Positions 24,410 to 37,831 of a stretch of 64,000 nt of DNA are shown here, piece after piece. Each line of letters begins with the position of its first letter. The stretch's first letter is position 1. This DNA is from Mucor racemosus (Eukaryota; Mucoromycota; Mucoromycetes; Mucorales; Mucoraceae). Under the pieces are notes generated by a model. It ran no database searches and was not told where the DNA came from. It saw only the letters and a list, made by a program, of their open reading frames with translations. A program made the translations under genes and the position numbers. The stretch lies in NCBI GenBank assembly GCA_027405735.1, contig JAPEHQ010000005.1, positions 2,294,001 through 2,358,000 on the forward strand. Direction: 5' to 3'.

Positions 24410-24647
24410 TATTAGAGCATGGTTTTATGTGAGATAACATTTAATTTCTTATGTGGGGAAATAGTATCCTAGTTCAGCACAATATCCTCCATACACATTA
24501 ATAATAATTTCTACTGTCACATCTAATGAACAGTGGTCCATTAGATCTTATCACACAATCTCAATAACTATATAAACCCATATTTAATTTATTCTAATAA
24601 ACGATACTTTTTACGTTGATTTTAATTTACAAAGTCTCGATAAATCA
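24410..24647 (+). mobile_element. LTR-like remnant related to the solo LTR at 20103
   Basis: It shares the 3' architecture of the solo LTR: agcatggt, ctatataaaccc, ctaataaacgata and the end cgataaatca. The left end could not be fixed, so only the recognisable part is given. Confidence 0.5.
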
Positions 24648-24690
24648 ATCTTGTTTTGAGCACATAAAATAGTTCCAGTTAAAACCTACG

Positions 24691-25870
24691 TCGTCTCGTT
24701 TATTTTAGCGAGGAATATTAATTTTTTGTCGAGATAATTAAAGTAATAGTTCAGACTACAGCTTACAACCTAGGATAACTGAGTTCCAAAATATATTCAT
24801 GAAATCGATCGAAAAATGGTTCAAAAATAAAAAAGCTTAAAAGCTCGTGAACTGCAAAGTAAGCTGCACTCACGTATTAAGCGGCTTTTATACAGTTTTG
24901 AATTCTGTATACATCTAAACAAAAACCAAAAAAACATTCCATATTAAATTTTGCGTAAAATGTAATTGAAATTTTGGAGGTTTTTTGAAGATATACATCA
25001 CTTTTTATAAGCATATTTAAAATATAACTAACTGCGATGATGCGTAAAACCATTATTTATCGATCGAGCTATTACAAAATCTTCTAGCTGCATTTTCCGT
25101 AGAGAAAGCAAGATTTTTGTCAAAAAAAATTTCAGATTCAGAATTTGGGATGAGGGTATATAAGGAAAAAATGGATGCTAGAAATGGAGGTACCTTTTTG
25201 TATACATTTTTGAGGATATCTCCACGAAAAATTAATATTTTTAAAAAAACTAAATTGGATCCGAGAGAGCTTAACGAGCTTAATGACATGAATGCAAAAA
25301 AAATGTAGCTCAATTTAACCAATATTTTGAAATCTACTATAGAAATGTCAAAAAAAATGAAAAAAAAATAAAAGTACTCAAATTTTTTTCATACTGAAAT
25401 ATGTTATAGAGCGCTTCAAAACAAGTAAGTTTTATTATTAGAAAAAGTTAGTATAACTTAATTGTTTCCGGAGATATGAAGCCTCAAAGTTTTCAATCCT
25501 TTAGCAGTGAAATACGCGTAAAAAATATGAAACATTAGCACAGAAAAATTAATACCAGCTGCAAAAAATAGGATATTTCCGGATACTTATTTTTGGATTA
25601 AAGTTGAACATCTCAGGTACATTGGCATATAATTTTTTCTTGGTGTTATTTAGTGAAAAAAAAAGTAGAGCAAGAGTGAAAAATGAGACCCAGTTTTCAA
25701 GGAAAAAGCAATGAATTTTACGTGGTTTTGAGACTTTTTTGAGGCATAAAATAAATCTAGGAAGAGATGAAATAATACGATCAACTTATCTGTATTTTGC
25801 AGTATCTATGGTATATCCCAAAAAGCGTTTAGTATGGGATCAGTTATGGAAAAAGGAGCACGGTCCTGTT
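24691..25870 (+). repeat. Dispersed repeat copy D (S-P)
   Basis: S begins near 24700 (tcgagataatt) and P follows to about 25870. It aligns with the reverse complement of 20800-21900. The landmark gagagagcttaacgag lies at about 25263-25278. No Q or R follows. Confidence 0.8.
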
Positions 25871-25989
25871 CTGAAGATTGGGAAATTTGAAAACTTAATT
25901 CTACTGGCTTGGAAATTATCGAAATCTATTTAACATTAAAGCAAAGCAATTATTTTATTAGCTGGTGCAGTTAAATCGTTAACCTCTTT

Positions 25990-26200
25990 CTAGTGATCTA
26001 AAAAAAAAGCAGAGATCAAAGATGTACCACGGGCCATAAATCTCAAGTCTGAACAGTGTTTCATTGAATACGAGCAAGTTGATTTGGTATTGGATCAAAA
26101 ATGCAATCAGATCTCTGAGGCCTTCTCGATGGTAAGGAGATTTTGAATATGAACGTTTCCATTAAATTGAACAAGGGGCACAAAGGAATATTCCGCTAAT
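25990..26200 (+). pseudogene. Possible coding relic of unknown family
   Basis: From about 26007 one frame reads a protein-like stretch of about 45 residues (KDVPRAINLKSEQCFIEYEQ, then VDLVLDQKCNQISEAFSM) before a splice-donor-like ggtaagg. Amino-acid composition and codon pattern look real compared with the flanks, but no start, continuation or family could be established. It may be a fragment of a retroelement protein. Confidence 0.25.
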
Positions 26201-27596
26201 GTCGATCTATCGCTGTGTAATTCGGGGCGACCCGTTCTGAAGTTATTCTTTGTGCTTGGACGATTTATAATATATAACTTCCTACTATATACACAGAAAC
26301 CTGATGGTTTGACAGTTCGTTGTTACAAATTGATCTAGAGCACTGACCTAAAATCAAAATTTAACCTATTTCCTCTACAGCATGATATTATGCATTCATG
26401 ATCATGATATGTAGAATTATCTATCTTTTAGATATTCTACACGAAAAAGATGTAAATCTAATCTCCTTAATGATACAATGCATAGATATGCATCCTATTT
26501 AAAAAAAAAAAAGCAAAAAAGTTGTCATGTGAAAGCAACTTTAAAGTTATGGGCATTCCGACTAAAGTTGAAAGCGTTTTAGTAATTTTGACTAATACGA
26601 TTGGGCTTGTAAAATTGAGGGAAACACAGATGATGATTATGATGCTTTCTATTAAATCCCAGATAGTCATAGCATAACCCAATTTTCGATTAAAGATGAG
26701 TAACATGCTTTTGTGTTGCATTTCTGGCTATTCGAACATGTATTATTGTAGGAAAAAAAAAAAAAAGTGTGTGCGCTCCAACTGATATAATGTACATCAA
26801 TCAAAGCAAATCACTGATTGGTTCATATATATTATGAATGCATATGAAATAAAGAGACATTTTCTATAATTATTGTTGAGAAAGGTCAATTGTTTACAAG
26901 TAAAAGAATATTCTTTAGTAGCAAATATACCTATTGAGTATATATTCAACATACAAATTCACGTCATAATATACTTAAGAGATTGTGTTCCGTTGAAAAT
27001 TAGTAAAACAAGTCTTTATGGATCAAAAAAAAGATCGTAAATTGAAATTTAGTTCACACGATATGTGAATATTTTCTAAAAACGATGTTATTGGGTCAAC
27101 TAAAATGTGGGGAAAATGATTCATCTTTGACCTTGAACCTTTTCCTGATTTCTCTCTTGGATTTCTACGCTTAATCTTTCTTTCTAAAGTATATCCATAT
27201 ACTACTGTATAGTATATCAACATGATAAACATTCTTTGATATCAAGGAAAAGGCAAATCATCTCGATATTTGCTTAAAGGAGAAAGTCGGACAACTAAGG
27301 GCATGTTTGCACTTCCGTCATATCCCGTTCCAGTAGTGTTTAATGGTTTACAAATTTCACACTATAATTACTCGGAAAGAACGGGCATTCAAATGTGATG
27401 GTAATATGTACACCTTGGTACTATATCCGGTTCTGGACGAATGTAAATATCACAAAATACAACATGACAAGCCCGACTTTCCCGAGGAAAGGAAGAAACT
27501 CATGTTAAGTATAAATAGGGAGCATGAATCAAAAGTTCTGTTCTTTTCAGTTCTTTGATTTAATATCAATAAATTATATTTACATCTCTAACAAAA
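26201..27596. promoter_or_regulatory. Gene-free region ending in the PEPCK promoter
   Basis: A TATA box (TATAAATA) at 27510-27517 lies about 80 bases before the PEPCK ATG. A 71-codon open frame at 27343-27558 runs across this TATA box and is not a gene. Short A runs lie near 26500 and 26752-26766. Nothing else was recognised. Confidence 0.55.
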
Positions 27597-29317
27597 ATGG
27601 TTGCCTCAAGACCCGGATCTCCTTACACTGGTGGTAGACCCATCAGCTCTGCCTCTCACACCAAGGTCGAAGAAGATCTTCACGAATTCGCTGGTATTGA
27701 TTATGATAAGGTAAAATTATAAAAACATTCAAAAAATCAAACAAATCGAATTAAATTCATGGTTATTAGGTTACCATTATGCGCAATCCTTCCGTTGCTG
27801 TCCTTTACGAGCAAGCATTGACTTATGAACAAGGTACCGTCATCTCATCTGCTGGTGCTCTTTGTGCCTATTCCGGTAAGAAGACTGGTCGTTCTCCCAA
27901 GGACAAGCGTATTGTTGAGGAAGAATCATCTCAAAAGGATGTTTGGTGGGGTCCTGTCAATACTCCCATCAGTGAGCGTGTCTTTTTAATTAACCGTGAA
28001 CGTGCTATTGATTACCTTAACACTCGTCCTCGTTTGTATGTCTTTGATGGTTATGCTGGTTGGGATCCCAAGTACCGTATCAAGGTCCGTGTTGTCGCTT
28101 CTCGTGCTTACCATTTATTGTTCATGCGCAACATGTTGATTCGTCCTACTGAGGAAGAACTCGAAAATTTTGGTACTCCAGATTTCACTATTTTCAACGC
28201 TGGTGAATTCCCTGCCAATCGTTATACCACTGGTATGAGTTCTACCACCTCTGTCTCTATCAATTTCAAGCGTAATGAAATGGTCATTCTCGGTTCTGAG
28301 TATGCTGGTGAGATGAAGAAGGGTATTTTCACTGTTATGCATTATTTAATGCCCAAGGCTGGTGTTCTTTCTCTTCACTCTTCTGCCAATGAAGGTCCTG
28401 ATGGCGATGTTTCTCTCTTTTTCGGTTTGTCAGGTACTGGTAAGACCACTCTTTCTGCTGATCCTAAGCGTAAGTTGATTGGTGATGATGAACATTGTTG
28501 GTCAGACGATGGTGTCTTCAACATTGAGGGTGGTTGTTATGCCAAGTGTATTGATTTATCTGGCGAAAAGGAACCTGATATTTTCAATGCTATCAAGTTT
28601 GGTGCTATTTTGGAGAATGTTGTATTGGATGAAGAGACTCGTGAAGTTGATTATTCTGATGATTTCTTGACTGAAAACACTCGTTGTGCTTATCCTATTT
28701 ACCACATTCCCAACGCCAAGTTACCTTGTATGGGTTCTCATCCCAAGAACATTATCTTGTTGACCTGTGATGCTTTCGGTGTCTTACCTCCTGTCTCCAA
28801 GTTAACTGCTGAACAAGCCATGTATCACTTCATCAGTGGTTATACTACCAAGGTTCCTGGTACTGAAGATGGTATTGTTGAACCTCAAGCTACTTTCAGT
28901 GCTTGTTTCGGTGCTCCTTTCTTGGTTCTCCACCCTCAACGTTATGCTACCATGTTGGCTCAAAAGATGTCTACTCACAAGGCTGATGCTTGGTTGATCA
29001 ACACTGGTTGGATCGGTGGTTCCGCCGCTACTTCCAAGCGTTGTCCTCTCAAGTATACTCGCGCTATCTTGGATTCTATTCACAATGGTGAGTTGGCCAA
29101 GGCTGAATTCGAGGATCTTGAAATCTTCAATTTGCAAATCCCTAAGGCCGTTGCTGGTGTTCCTTCTGAGCTCTTGAACCCCAAGACTGCCTGGAACGGT
29201 ACTGCCACTGAATTCAATGAATCTCTTCGTAACGTTGGTCAAATGTTTGTTGAGAACTTCAAGACTTATGAAGATGAGGCTGCTCCTGAAACTTTGGCTG
29301 CTGGACCTAAGCTTTAA
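27597..29317 (+). CDS. PCK1: Phosphoenolpyruvate carboxykinase (ATP)
   Basis: Two exons, 27597-27710 and 27770-29317 (intron 59 bases), give 553 residues, typical for the ATP-dependent enzyme. It converts oxaloacetate to PEP with ATP in the cytosol, the committed step of gluconeogenesis. The P-loop [11 protein letters not shown] lies near 257, followed by [20 protein letters not shown] (metal and substrate binding). RSPKDKR and GEFPANRYT are other family blocks. Codon use is strongly biased (GGT, AAG, CGT, GAA), as in highly expressed genes, and differs from the neighbouring regulatory genes. The start gives the usual fungal N-terminal extension before the first conserved block. Confidence 0.97.
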
Positions 29318-29745
29318 ATAACCCGTAGCTTCTTTTTCTTTATCAATTTCATTCATTCCCACTTTCTAGCATTACAATCAAACGCACTAAAAAAATGTAT
29401 ATTATAACAATTTAACAATAAAGAAATTATTTATTTATTTAAATTTATACATGTCTACAAAACTTGAGAGTGAGATCTTTTTCAATACAAAATCTTGAAT
29501 CGAAAAAATATCATCGTATACAGTACCTGAGGTGCTAAGCAGTATATGGTAACAATTCTTTCCATTTTATAATAGAATATGCACTCAAATAAATCCTTGA
29601 AGCCTCAAAAAAAGAGAATTTCGAGCAATTTTTTATTTTACAGTTAGATGTAATTTATGTAATGTAATGTCGATTCTAATGCAGAAAAAAAAAGGAAACA
29701 AAAAGGGTATATAATATCTATTATTCCAACATCTGAAGGCACAGA
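29318..29745. other. Convergent intergenic spacer
   Basis: This lies between the 3' ends of the PEPCK (+) and MTC6-like (-) genes. AT-rich, with nothing recognised beyond 3' untranslated sequence. Confidence 0.5.
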
Positions 29746-31592
29746 TTACGCCTAAAGAAGAGCAATTAGAAGTGAGATTTCAATAAATAAACCATCTTTT
29801 TAACTTACAGGAATTGTAACATACTCTCGTCTAGCCAGCATGGCTTTTACCATGGCTTTACGAGATTTCGAATTTCTATTTCTCCAAAGACGAGCACATT
29901 TCACCCAAGTAAAGAAGCCAACCAATATCAAGATGATAACACCACCTACGATGGATGTTCGGATCAAGGATGAGTATTCTTCACTAGACTATAAATTCAT
30001 AATTGTCAAGCTTTGATATTCTATCGAAAAAATGAAAACTTACAGTGCTTGACCACCAGCATGTGCCATATCTTCCAATAACCCAACATGCTCTCACATT
30101 ATAAACTAAATTAAGATTAATCCATACTTTTTCCTCTGTAACATTCTCAGTAACCATAAGATTTGCCAAAATAGTGTTTTGTCGTGGTACTCGAGGGGCA
30201 TCAAAGATATAATTTTCAGGACAGGAAGAAAAAGATCGATCATAAGTCAAGACACTTTTAGTCAAAACCCAAGCACTGGGATTATCTGCTCTTCTACAAG
30301 CAGCACGATATTTATCCACACAATCATTTGCTTCCCAGCGACCACTGCTCTTTTTGATGGCAGCACAACGAAGTTCTTCATTATCTTGAGGTTCATTTAC
30401 ATCCCAAGACCATATAGTTGATAAAACATTATCTGCTAAATGACCACTATCGACTGCAGAATATATAGAAAACGGGTTTGAATAGTTGGGCTGTGTAAAA
30501 TAAGGTGAATAGCCACATTTTGTCTTTTTAATAGTGTTAAATACAATTATAAATCAAATTCCATAAATAAGTTCTTACTAGATTTAAAGCAGATTCATAT
30601 GAAAATGGTGTCTTGTCATCATCTACAAAAGCCCAGGAACCATCATTCACACAAGTTGTTTCTGTTGTATTCATTAGTCCGCCCACACTTTCTGAACTAA
30701 AGATAGTATTATTGTCAAACATGGTAAGTCTAAATGTTGTGTTTCCAGTAGTGGGGATAGTTCCATATCCAACCATTAATTGAACTTTTTTCTCAATCAA
30801 ATATAGCCATTGAGGCCAGGCTATTTGTGCAGCTTGTTGTCTAATTATAGGAAAATAGGGTTCTCGTCCGTGCGCATAAAAAGATGCGCTAATGTTGATT
30901 CTATCAACGGTTAAATTTGAAGGTGTATAAATACGAGGTAAAAGTGCTGCATTGGATGTAATTGCATTTTGAATGATTTGACCAAGATTTGAATCAGTTT
31001 TAGTTGTATCATTTGTAGAAGAAGAACCAAGATCATGTAAATTCAAGACGAGGAATATAAGGTCTGTCTTCAATGGTGATCGACTCATTTCTGTTGATAC
31101 TAAATAATCATTCACTGTATCTAAAAAGTTACTAAACTTGAAATTTGATGCACAAATGTATCCATTAGGCAACGATATATCCCCTGATGCCAAGATAGTG
31201 GCATTGTGATGGGTACTCAGTGGACATAGTTGCCAATCTAAATCTTTCGGATCCCAATACAGATCGACTACAAGTCGTTTATAACCCATTACGAGTGCAT
31301 TATCCACTTGAGATAATCGTTGTGTTGAATAATCTTTTCCAAAAAAGGCAGTTGATAGGTCTAGTGCAGGCCATATGAGTTGGTCGATTGTTATATTCAT
31401 GGCTATATCTCTTTGGATACGCATAGCTTTTGTTACATTGGGAGAATTGAACGTAATGTTTTGGTATGGTGTATCACCGAGATAGGTGTAGGGCTGGAGT
31501 ATTTGATCATATATTGGCCATGTTGTAGCTAGTACTGTCTTGTTTGACAACAATAACAGCAATAATAGTTGTAGATATATTGAAACTATCAT
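29746..31592 (-). CDS. MTC6-like secretory membrane protein with C-terminal lectin-like domain
   Basis: Exons 31592-30579, 30490-30044, 29988-29809 and a tiny last exon 29751-29746 give 548 residues. If the last intron is not removed the stop is at 29800-29802 and only two residues differ. It resembles fungal maintenance of telomere capping protein 6: signal peptide (1-22), then RDIAMNITIDQLIWPALDLS and DNALVMGYKRLVVDLYWDP in the lumenal part, with many N-glycosylation sites. Near the C-terminus a cysteine pattern with GRWEANDCVDKYRAACRR looks like a C-type-lectin fold. One membrane helix (SIVGGVIILILVGFFTWV) is followed by a short basic tail. The biochemical function of the family is not established. 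Confidence 0.85.
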
Positions 31593-32916
31593 GAGTTTCT
31601 GCCTCGTTCTATTCCTCTAATGTTAAATTATACAAACAAATAAAAAAAGAGTGTTGAGAAACCCTATGAAATTCTCGGTAAAATATTAAAAAGATTGGAT
31701 AATTGTTGATCAGAAACGGGTTAAATCAAAGTCAGATTTGATCAAATTCGGTAAACTCACTATGAATCTTTGCCAATTTTCCAACAGTAATCAAAATAAG
31801 TGATTGATTTACTATTTTGTCTTTCTGAAGCTGCAAAACTAAAAAAAATTTAATTGGTAATTCAACTTCTTCTTATAGTATATGGGTCCACTGGTCTCTC
31901 CTTAAAATCTATAATCATTTTCATCAAATTGCCTTTTAACCTTAAAATCTACTTCATCAAAAATAAAAAATAAAACTGTAAACTGAGAATCAGTGATGCG
32001 CAACTCTTTATCAAAGTTTTATCCCCTTTTATAAACGTTGATGAAGGGCAGATAAATATGGAAGCATTCCCTTTAAATCGCTCATTTCAGATGCATGAAA
32101 ATTAGCCAGTCCAATTTACAACAATCGTATAAGCTCTGGAGATCGAATATTTTTTGCAATATGCTTCGCATCTCTATTTTATTGGAAAAAATAGCTCCAG
32201 ATATCAGAAGTATGCCAAAAAATAATTAGGGAGGTTACGCAAATTTATTCACAAAACACTGTATTATACGATTTTATCGCCTTTAACCTGCTGGTGTCGG
32301 TGTTTTAATTTTGATTGTCAAAAATATTCTGATGTGATAAAATGGGCCAAAGTTTTCGGTTTTTGCTAAATTAAACACAAATGTTGTAACTAAATGCCCC
32401 GAGAAAAAATGCTTCTCTAGTACAATGTTCTGGAGCACCTATCGCTCCAGGTAGATCTCAATTCTCGTTGCATTCTCATTCCAATCCAATTTTTACTTAT
32501 TTTGTCGGAGTTTAAAATAGAAATACTGTAATACCACCACTACCATCGAGATTATAGGAATTAAACCTTGATTAAACGGTATTGAAACTAGTGATAAAAT
32601 AACAAAAAGTATCAGCATATAGCTTATCTGCTAGACGTAAATTCCAGCTTTTTTTTGTTATAAAATTGAGTTATGAAAACAAAATAAAATCCTTTGAATG
32701 TGTATTTGACAAATAAAAGCTACGGCTGGATTGAATTAATCGATTTTTTGGGGTCATCATTCCATTTGTAATTAAAGGATGGATGGTGCATAATGATAAT
32801 TGACAGCTTCACTTTATACAAATATATTGTTTGAATTTGTGTAATACACCGGATAAATTTTATTTGATTTTTTTTTTCTAATTTATAATGCAAAATTACC
32901 TTTTTTTTTTAGAACA

Positions 32917-32948
<32 letters not shown>

Positions 32949-33046
32949 TCATGCAAAATAATAGATTAAAAAAAAAAAAAAGATATATAAAGAAAGGGAA
33001 TAAGATAGAGACAGATTGTTTGTGTGATATAAAGAAATATAAAATA

Positions 33047-33082
<36 letters not shown>

Positions 33083-33112
33083 ATGTGATAAAGAGCGAGA
33101 AAAATAAAATGG
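31593..33112. other. Gene-free region with poly(A) and AT/GT microsatellites
   Basis: This is the upstream region of the MTC6-like gene and the 3' flank of the coiled-coil gene. An A run lies at about 32917-32942, and an (AT)n-(GT)n microsatellite at about 33046-33083. No gene is supported. Confidence 0.6.
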
Positions 33113-35187
33113 TTATTCCTCAGAAAGTGTACCCAATTCATTACTGCGTCGAATTGAAGGAGTAGAAGATCCAGATGATTTTCTTGATGCATTCTCAACA
33201 TTATCATCTTCACTTAAAGAACCTACAGCACTATCATTACTTACAATAACAGGAACTGGAGTTGCAGAAACAGGTTCTTCCTTGACAGTAGCCCAACCAA
33301 TACCACTCATTCTACGCAATGCTTTAGCCCAACCACCATTTGTACTGCCGTTGCTACCCGTGGTAGTAGTAGACATGGATCTTTCAGGTTGTGGTGGAGT
33401 TGCATTTTGTACGATAGATGAATGTCTGCGTTTTTCTTCTTTTGTTGCTAATCCATCAATTTCTTGCTGTGAAGTAGATTTACTAGGTGGTGGGGGAGGT
33501 GCTTTATTACCCCAATAGGAAATAGTTCTTCGACGTTGACGATTGTTTGTAGTAGGCGATTTAGATGCTGATCCATTTGTGGCTGAAGCAACAGTTGATA
33601 CAGTTTTTGTAGGTGCTGGTCCTACTCCTCCTCCTCCTCTGTTTCCATTTGTTCCTGCTGAGCCTCCTATTCCTCCTTCTGCTGAACTTTTCTTGTTTAC
33701 TGCATCAGATGATTGATGATTTGTTGATTTTGAGGGTTGATCAATACTAAGTACATCCTCCAACTGTTTATTATTGATAATCTTCATTAAAATCTTGTTC
33801 ATGTACAGTTGAAGAGCACGATTTGTGTCTTGAAGTGTTTTGTTTTCTTCATTTAATTCTATATGAAAAAGGGCTGAGCTAACTGTATATATCTGTATAT
33901 GTCTCTATCTTACTCTGAATTGTTTGATCTGATTCGCTTTCTTTTTGATTATTCCAGTCTGGTATAGATGAAGCTAATTCAGCAGCTAAATTCAAGCCTT
34001 GGTTATTGCTAGAGGTACTAATTGATTCTTTCATAGCCGGGTTATCATCCACCTGTTGTTTAGATATTTAATTACTATATTTATATTTATAGCACAATAA
34101 TTGGTAGGAATTGAGATTTTACCTGCATAATTGGATTCATCATGAATTCACCGTTAATGGTCTTTTCATGTAACAAAATTTGATAACTTTCATTCTCTTC
34201 CATTAAACCTCGATTTACTTCTTTTATACTAGCAACTTCATGTTGTAAATGAGACGCATGGAGTGATTGAGTTTGTGATTCAGTTTGTTGTTCTTGAATA
34301 ACTGCTTTCAATTTCTCGACTTCACTTTTCAAATCGAAAATCATTTTATCTTGTGCTTTAATAGTTCTTTGAGCAATTTTAGTTTCACGAGCATAAGAAG
34401 AGTCAATTGCAGCTAATTTTGGAGTTGGTCTTTCATCTACCACTGATAATGTATTACCATCATTGTCATTTGAAGTTGTATCTGCTTGATTTTCACCAAT
34501 ATCAACTAGACCACTTGTAAATGGGCTCATAATACCTAATGTAGTTGCAGTTACACTGCGTCTTCTGGGTGTACGTGGTGTACGTGGTTCACCTAGGTTG
34601 TTAATGCTAAGAGATCTAATTTGATTATACAGATCTGCTTCTCTTTGTTGCCAAATTGATTTATCATTTTCATAATCTTGCAACTAAAGTAAACATGTAA
34701 AATTTTAATTTACACAAGAAAATGCTTTTGTGCTACATTAGTTTCCCTTACTTCAGAATTCAACTTTTTTTCGACATCTTTCTTTGATTTTGTTAGTAGC
34801 TGAATGTCTTTTCTCAATTTGCTCATGTCCTGTTCCTGAGCATATAATTGAGTTTCAAGGCGTGCTTGAGTATTGCTATAATTTGAATTATCTAATTGAA
34901 TAGCAGCTAATTTCTAATATTATAAATTTGTATTAGAAAAATTCCCTTTTTTTATTAAAAACCACGAGAGATCTTACTTGTCTTAAATAATCATTATCGT
35001 TGTTCAATGCTTTTTGTTGTCTTGATTGATTATCTATATCATGTCGAAGCTATTTTGTATCGTAAATACCCAAATCATTTTTATAAAACCTTATTAAAAA
35101 TCAAACCTCGTTTTCGATTTCTTGTCCTTGCTTTATTTGTTCTTGCAAAGATTGTATTAATATAGTAAGTTCCTCGGTAGTCATCAT
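33113..35187 (-). CDS. Coiled-coil protein of unknown function
   Basis: Six exons, 35187-35107, 35049-34978, 34913-34752, 34683-34123, 34052-33914 and 33858-33113, give 586 residues. The N-terminal 125 residues (MMTTEELTILIQSLQEQIKQ onward) and a central block (ending NRGLMEENESYQILLHEKT) are long heptad coiled coils. Between them is a basic, Pro/Thr-rich patch (TPRTPRRRS) that looks like a phosphorylation site cluster. The C-terminal 230 residues are low complexity: Gly-rich, then APPPPP, then a conserved-looking ALRRMSGIGWATV segment. I do not recognise the family; a cytoskeletal or septation scaffold is possible but unproven. Splice joins keep the frame and heptads continuous. Confidence 0.8.
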
Positions 35188-36519
35188 TTATAAAAGGATA
35201 AAAAATATTTTTTTTTTCTTGGATGAACAAGAAGACAAAGAAAGTTTAGGGGTTTCTTTTTTGTTTTTATGTAGAAAAAATAAAGGTGAAAGGGGAAGAT
35301 TTAAGAAATCCAAAGGGATAAAAACTAGAAAGAGAAAAAGAGAAAAAGAGCGAGAAAGAGAGAGAGATGAAAAATATTTAAATACAAACAAACAAAAATT
35401 TAGATTATCCCAACAAGATACGGCAAAGACAGACAATACTTGCCTATTTGTAAATAGTTAAGCAGTAATGGTGTAATTAATACACAGACTTTTTTTTTTA
35501 TTCAAGTCGAATTGTCATGTTGTACTATTTGTACCACAGGTAACATGTTGTCTCCTCCTTTTCTGGATTTTCACCACAGTAAAGTTGTAAGATACAAAAT
35601 CATGGGACCCCTTTTGTTCGTTTGTAAGCTCTATGTATTACATTTATAATTGACATTACATTGTTGCTCATTTAGTAGTTTGATCGAGACGTTTCAAATA
35701 GTAAAAATCGCTTTTCTACTCGAATTTTACCCAAAGATTGACACGTTTTGCTTTGACTTTTTCACAGTTTACTGTATACAGTTGAGGAATTGGACTACCG
35801 ATGTATGGTTTCAAAAGTTCTGTCAAATTACTACATTTCGCTTAAAGCAAAAATGCTCAACAAAAATAATGGTGATACTAAGATCTGTTCTTTAAAAAAT
35901 CATACAAACACTTTTTAAAGGATTGTTTCTCAAGGTTCCAGAACTAAACATACACATTGTTTACCATCCTTACATATTCTAACACGTCAGAATTTTTATA
36001 ATAGTTTTTATTCCAAAAAATCTAGATTACACAGATATTTACCAAGGAATTTAGATGATGTATTAATTTGAGACTTTATGGATTTTAACTGATGCGAGCG
36101 CAAATCAAACGCCGCTTGTGATTCTAATACAGCATACAACAGCAGGACGATGACCCAATTTGTCCATTTGGCAATTCATGTTAGATTATTGATGCGTAAC
36201 AACCATCAACGTTGATTTATATTCCAATAACAACTCTTGTACTACTCTTTCATGTGCATATAATATAATCTAATATCAAAACTTGTCTTTTTTGATCACT
36301 TGTTTCATACCTACATCAATGTTGATTGATATGAATAATCATGGATGAAAATGTGGAGATGTCTTTAAATGCCCGAAGATGAAGTGTAGATGTGACTCGA
36401 GCGACCAAGAAGAAAGAGTCAATGAAAAGGATGAACCCCGCCCTTTGATTATATCAAAAGCAAAAAGCCAAATTGCAACTCTTTCTCTTCCTTTTTCCAT
36501 CGTTCTTTATCCAATTGAA
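35188..36519. promoter_or_regulatory. Divergent intergenic region upstream of coiled-coil and QPRT genes
   Basis: A purine-rich run (about 35220-35375) lies directly upstream of the coiled-coil gene. An in-frame ATG at 36379 would extend QPRT by 47 residues, but these are low quality and the enzyme family starts at 36520. No other gene was seen. Confidence 0.5.
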
Positions 36520-37757
<1,238 letters not shown>

Positions 37758-37831
37758 GTCACGAATGTAGTCGAAACGAAGCTTGAAGCTTTCGATGATG
37801 AATCATCCCTTCTTTAAATATCTTTTAAAAA

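Larger units (their letters stand above)
22787..24690. other. Gene-free AT-rich stretch with LTR-like remnants
   Basis: No coding pattern is seen. Two approximate 70-base direct repeats lie at 23673-23743 and 23976-24045. A TATA-like tatataaag near 23468 with an aataaa near 23523 suggests another decayed LTR. An LTR-like right end is annotated separately at 24410-24647. Confidence 0.4.

Noticed and set aside
17055..25870. Centromere core
   Set aside because: The region is gene-free and repeat-rich, but similar repeats occur elsewhere in the window and no specific centromere feature can be seen; it would need kinetochore ChIP.
27343..27558. 71-codon frame just upstream of PEPCK
   Set aside because: It overlaps the PEPCK TATA box and 5' leader and has no protein features.
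28802..29362. 186-codon minus-strand open frame opposite PEPCK
   Set aside because: It is a shadow of strongly biased PEPCK codons on the other strand; no family features, no promoter.
32888..33213. Open frames on both strands over the poly(A) and GT microsatellite
   Set aside because: Low-complexity sequence; the frames consist of Lys, Phe or Cys-Val runs.
36379..36519. Upstream in-frame ATG extending QPRT by 47 residues
   Set aside because: The enzyme family starts at MAQYAHLL; the extension is low quality and probably untranslated.
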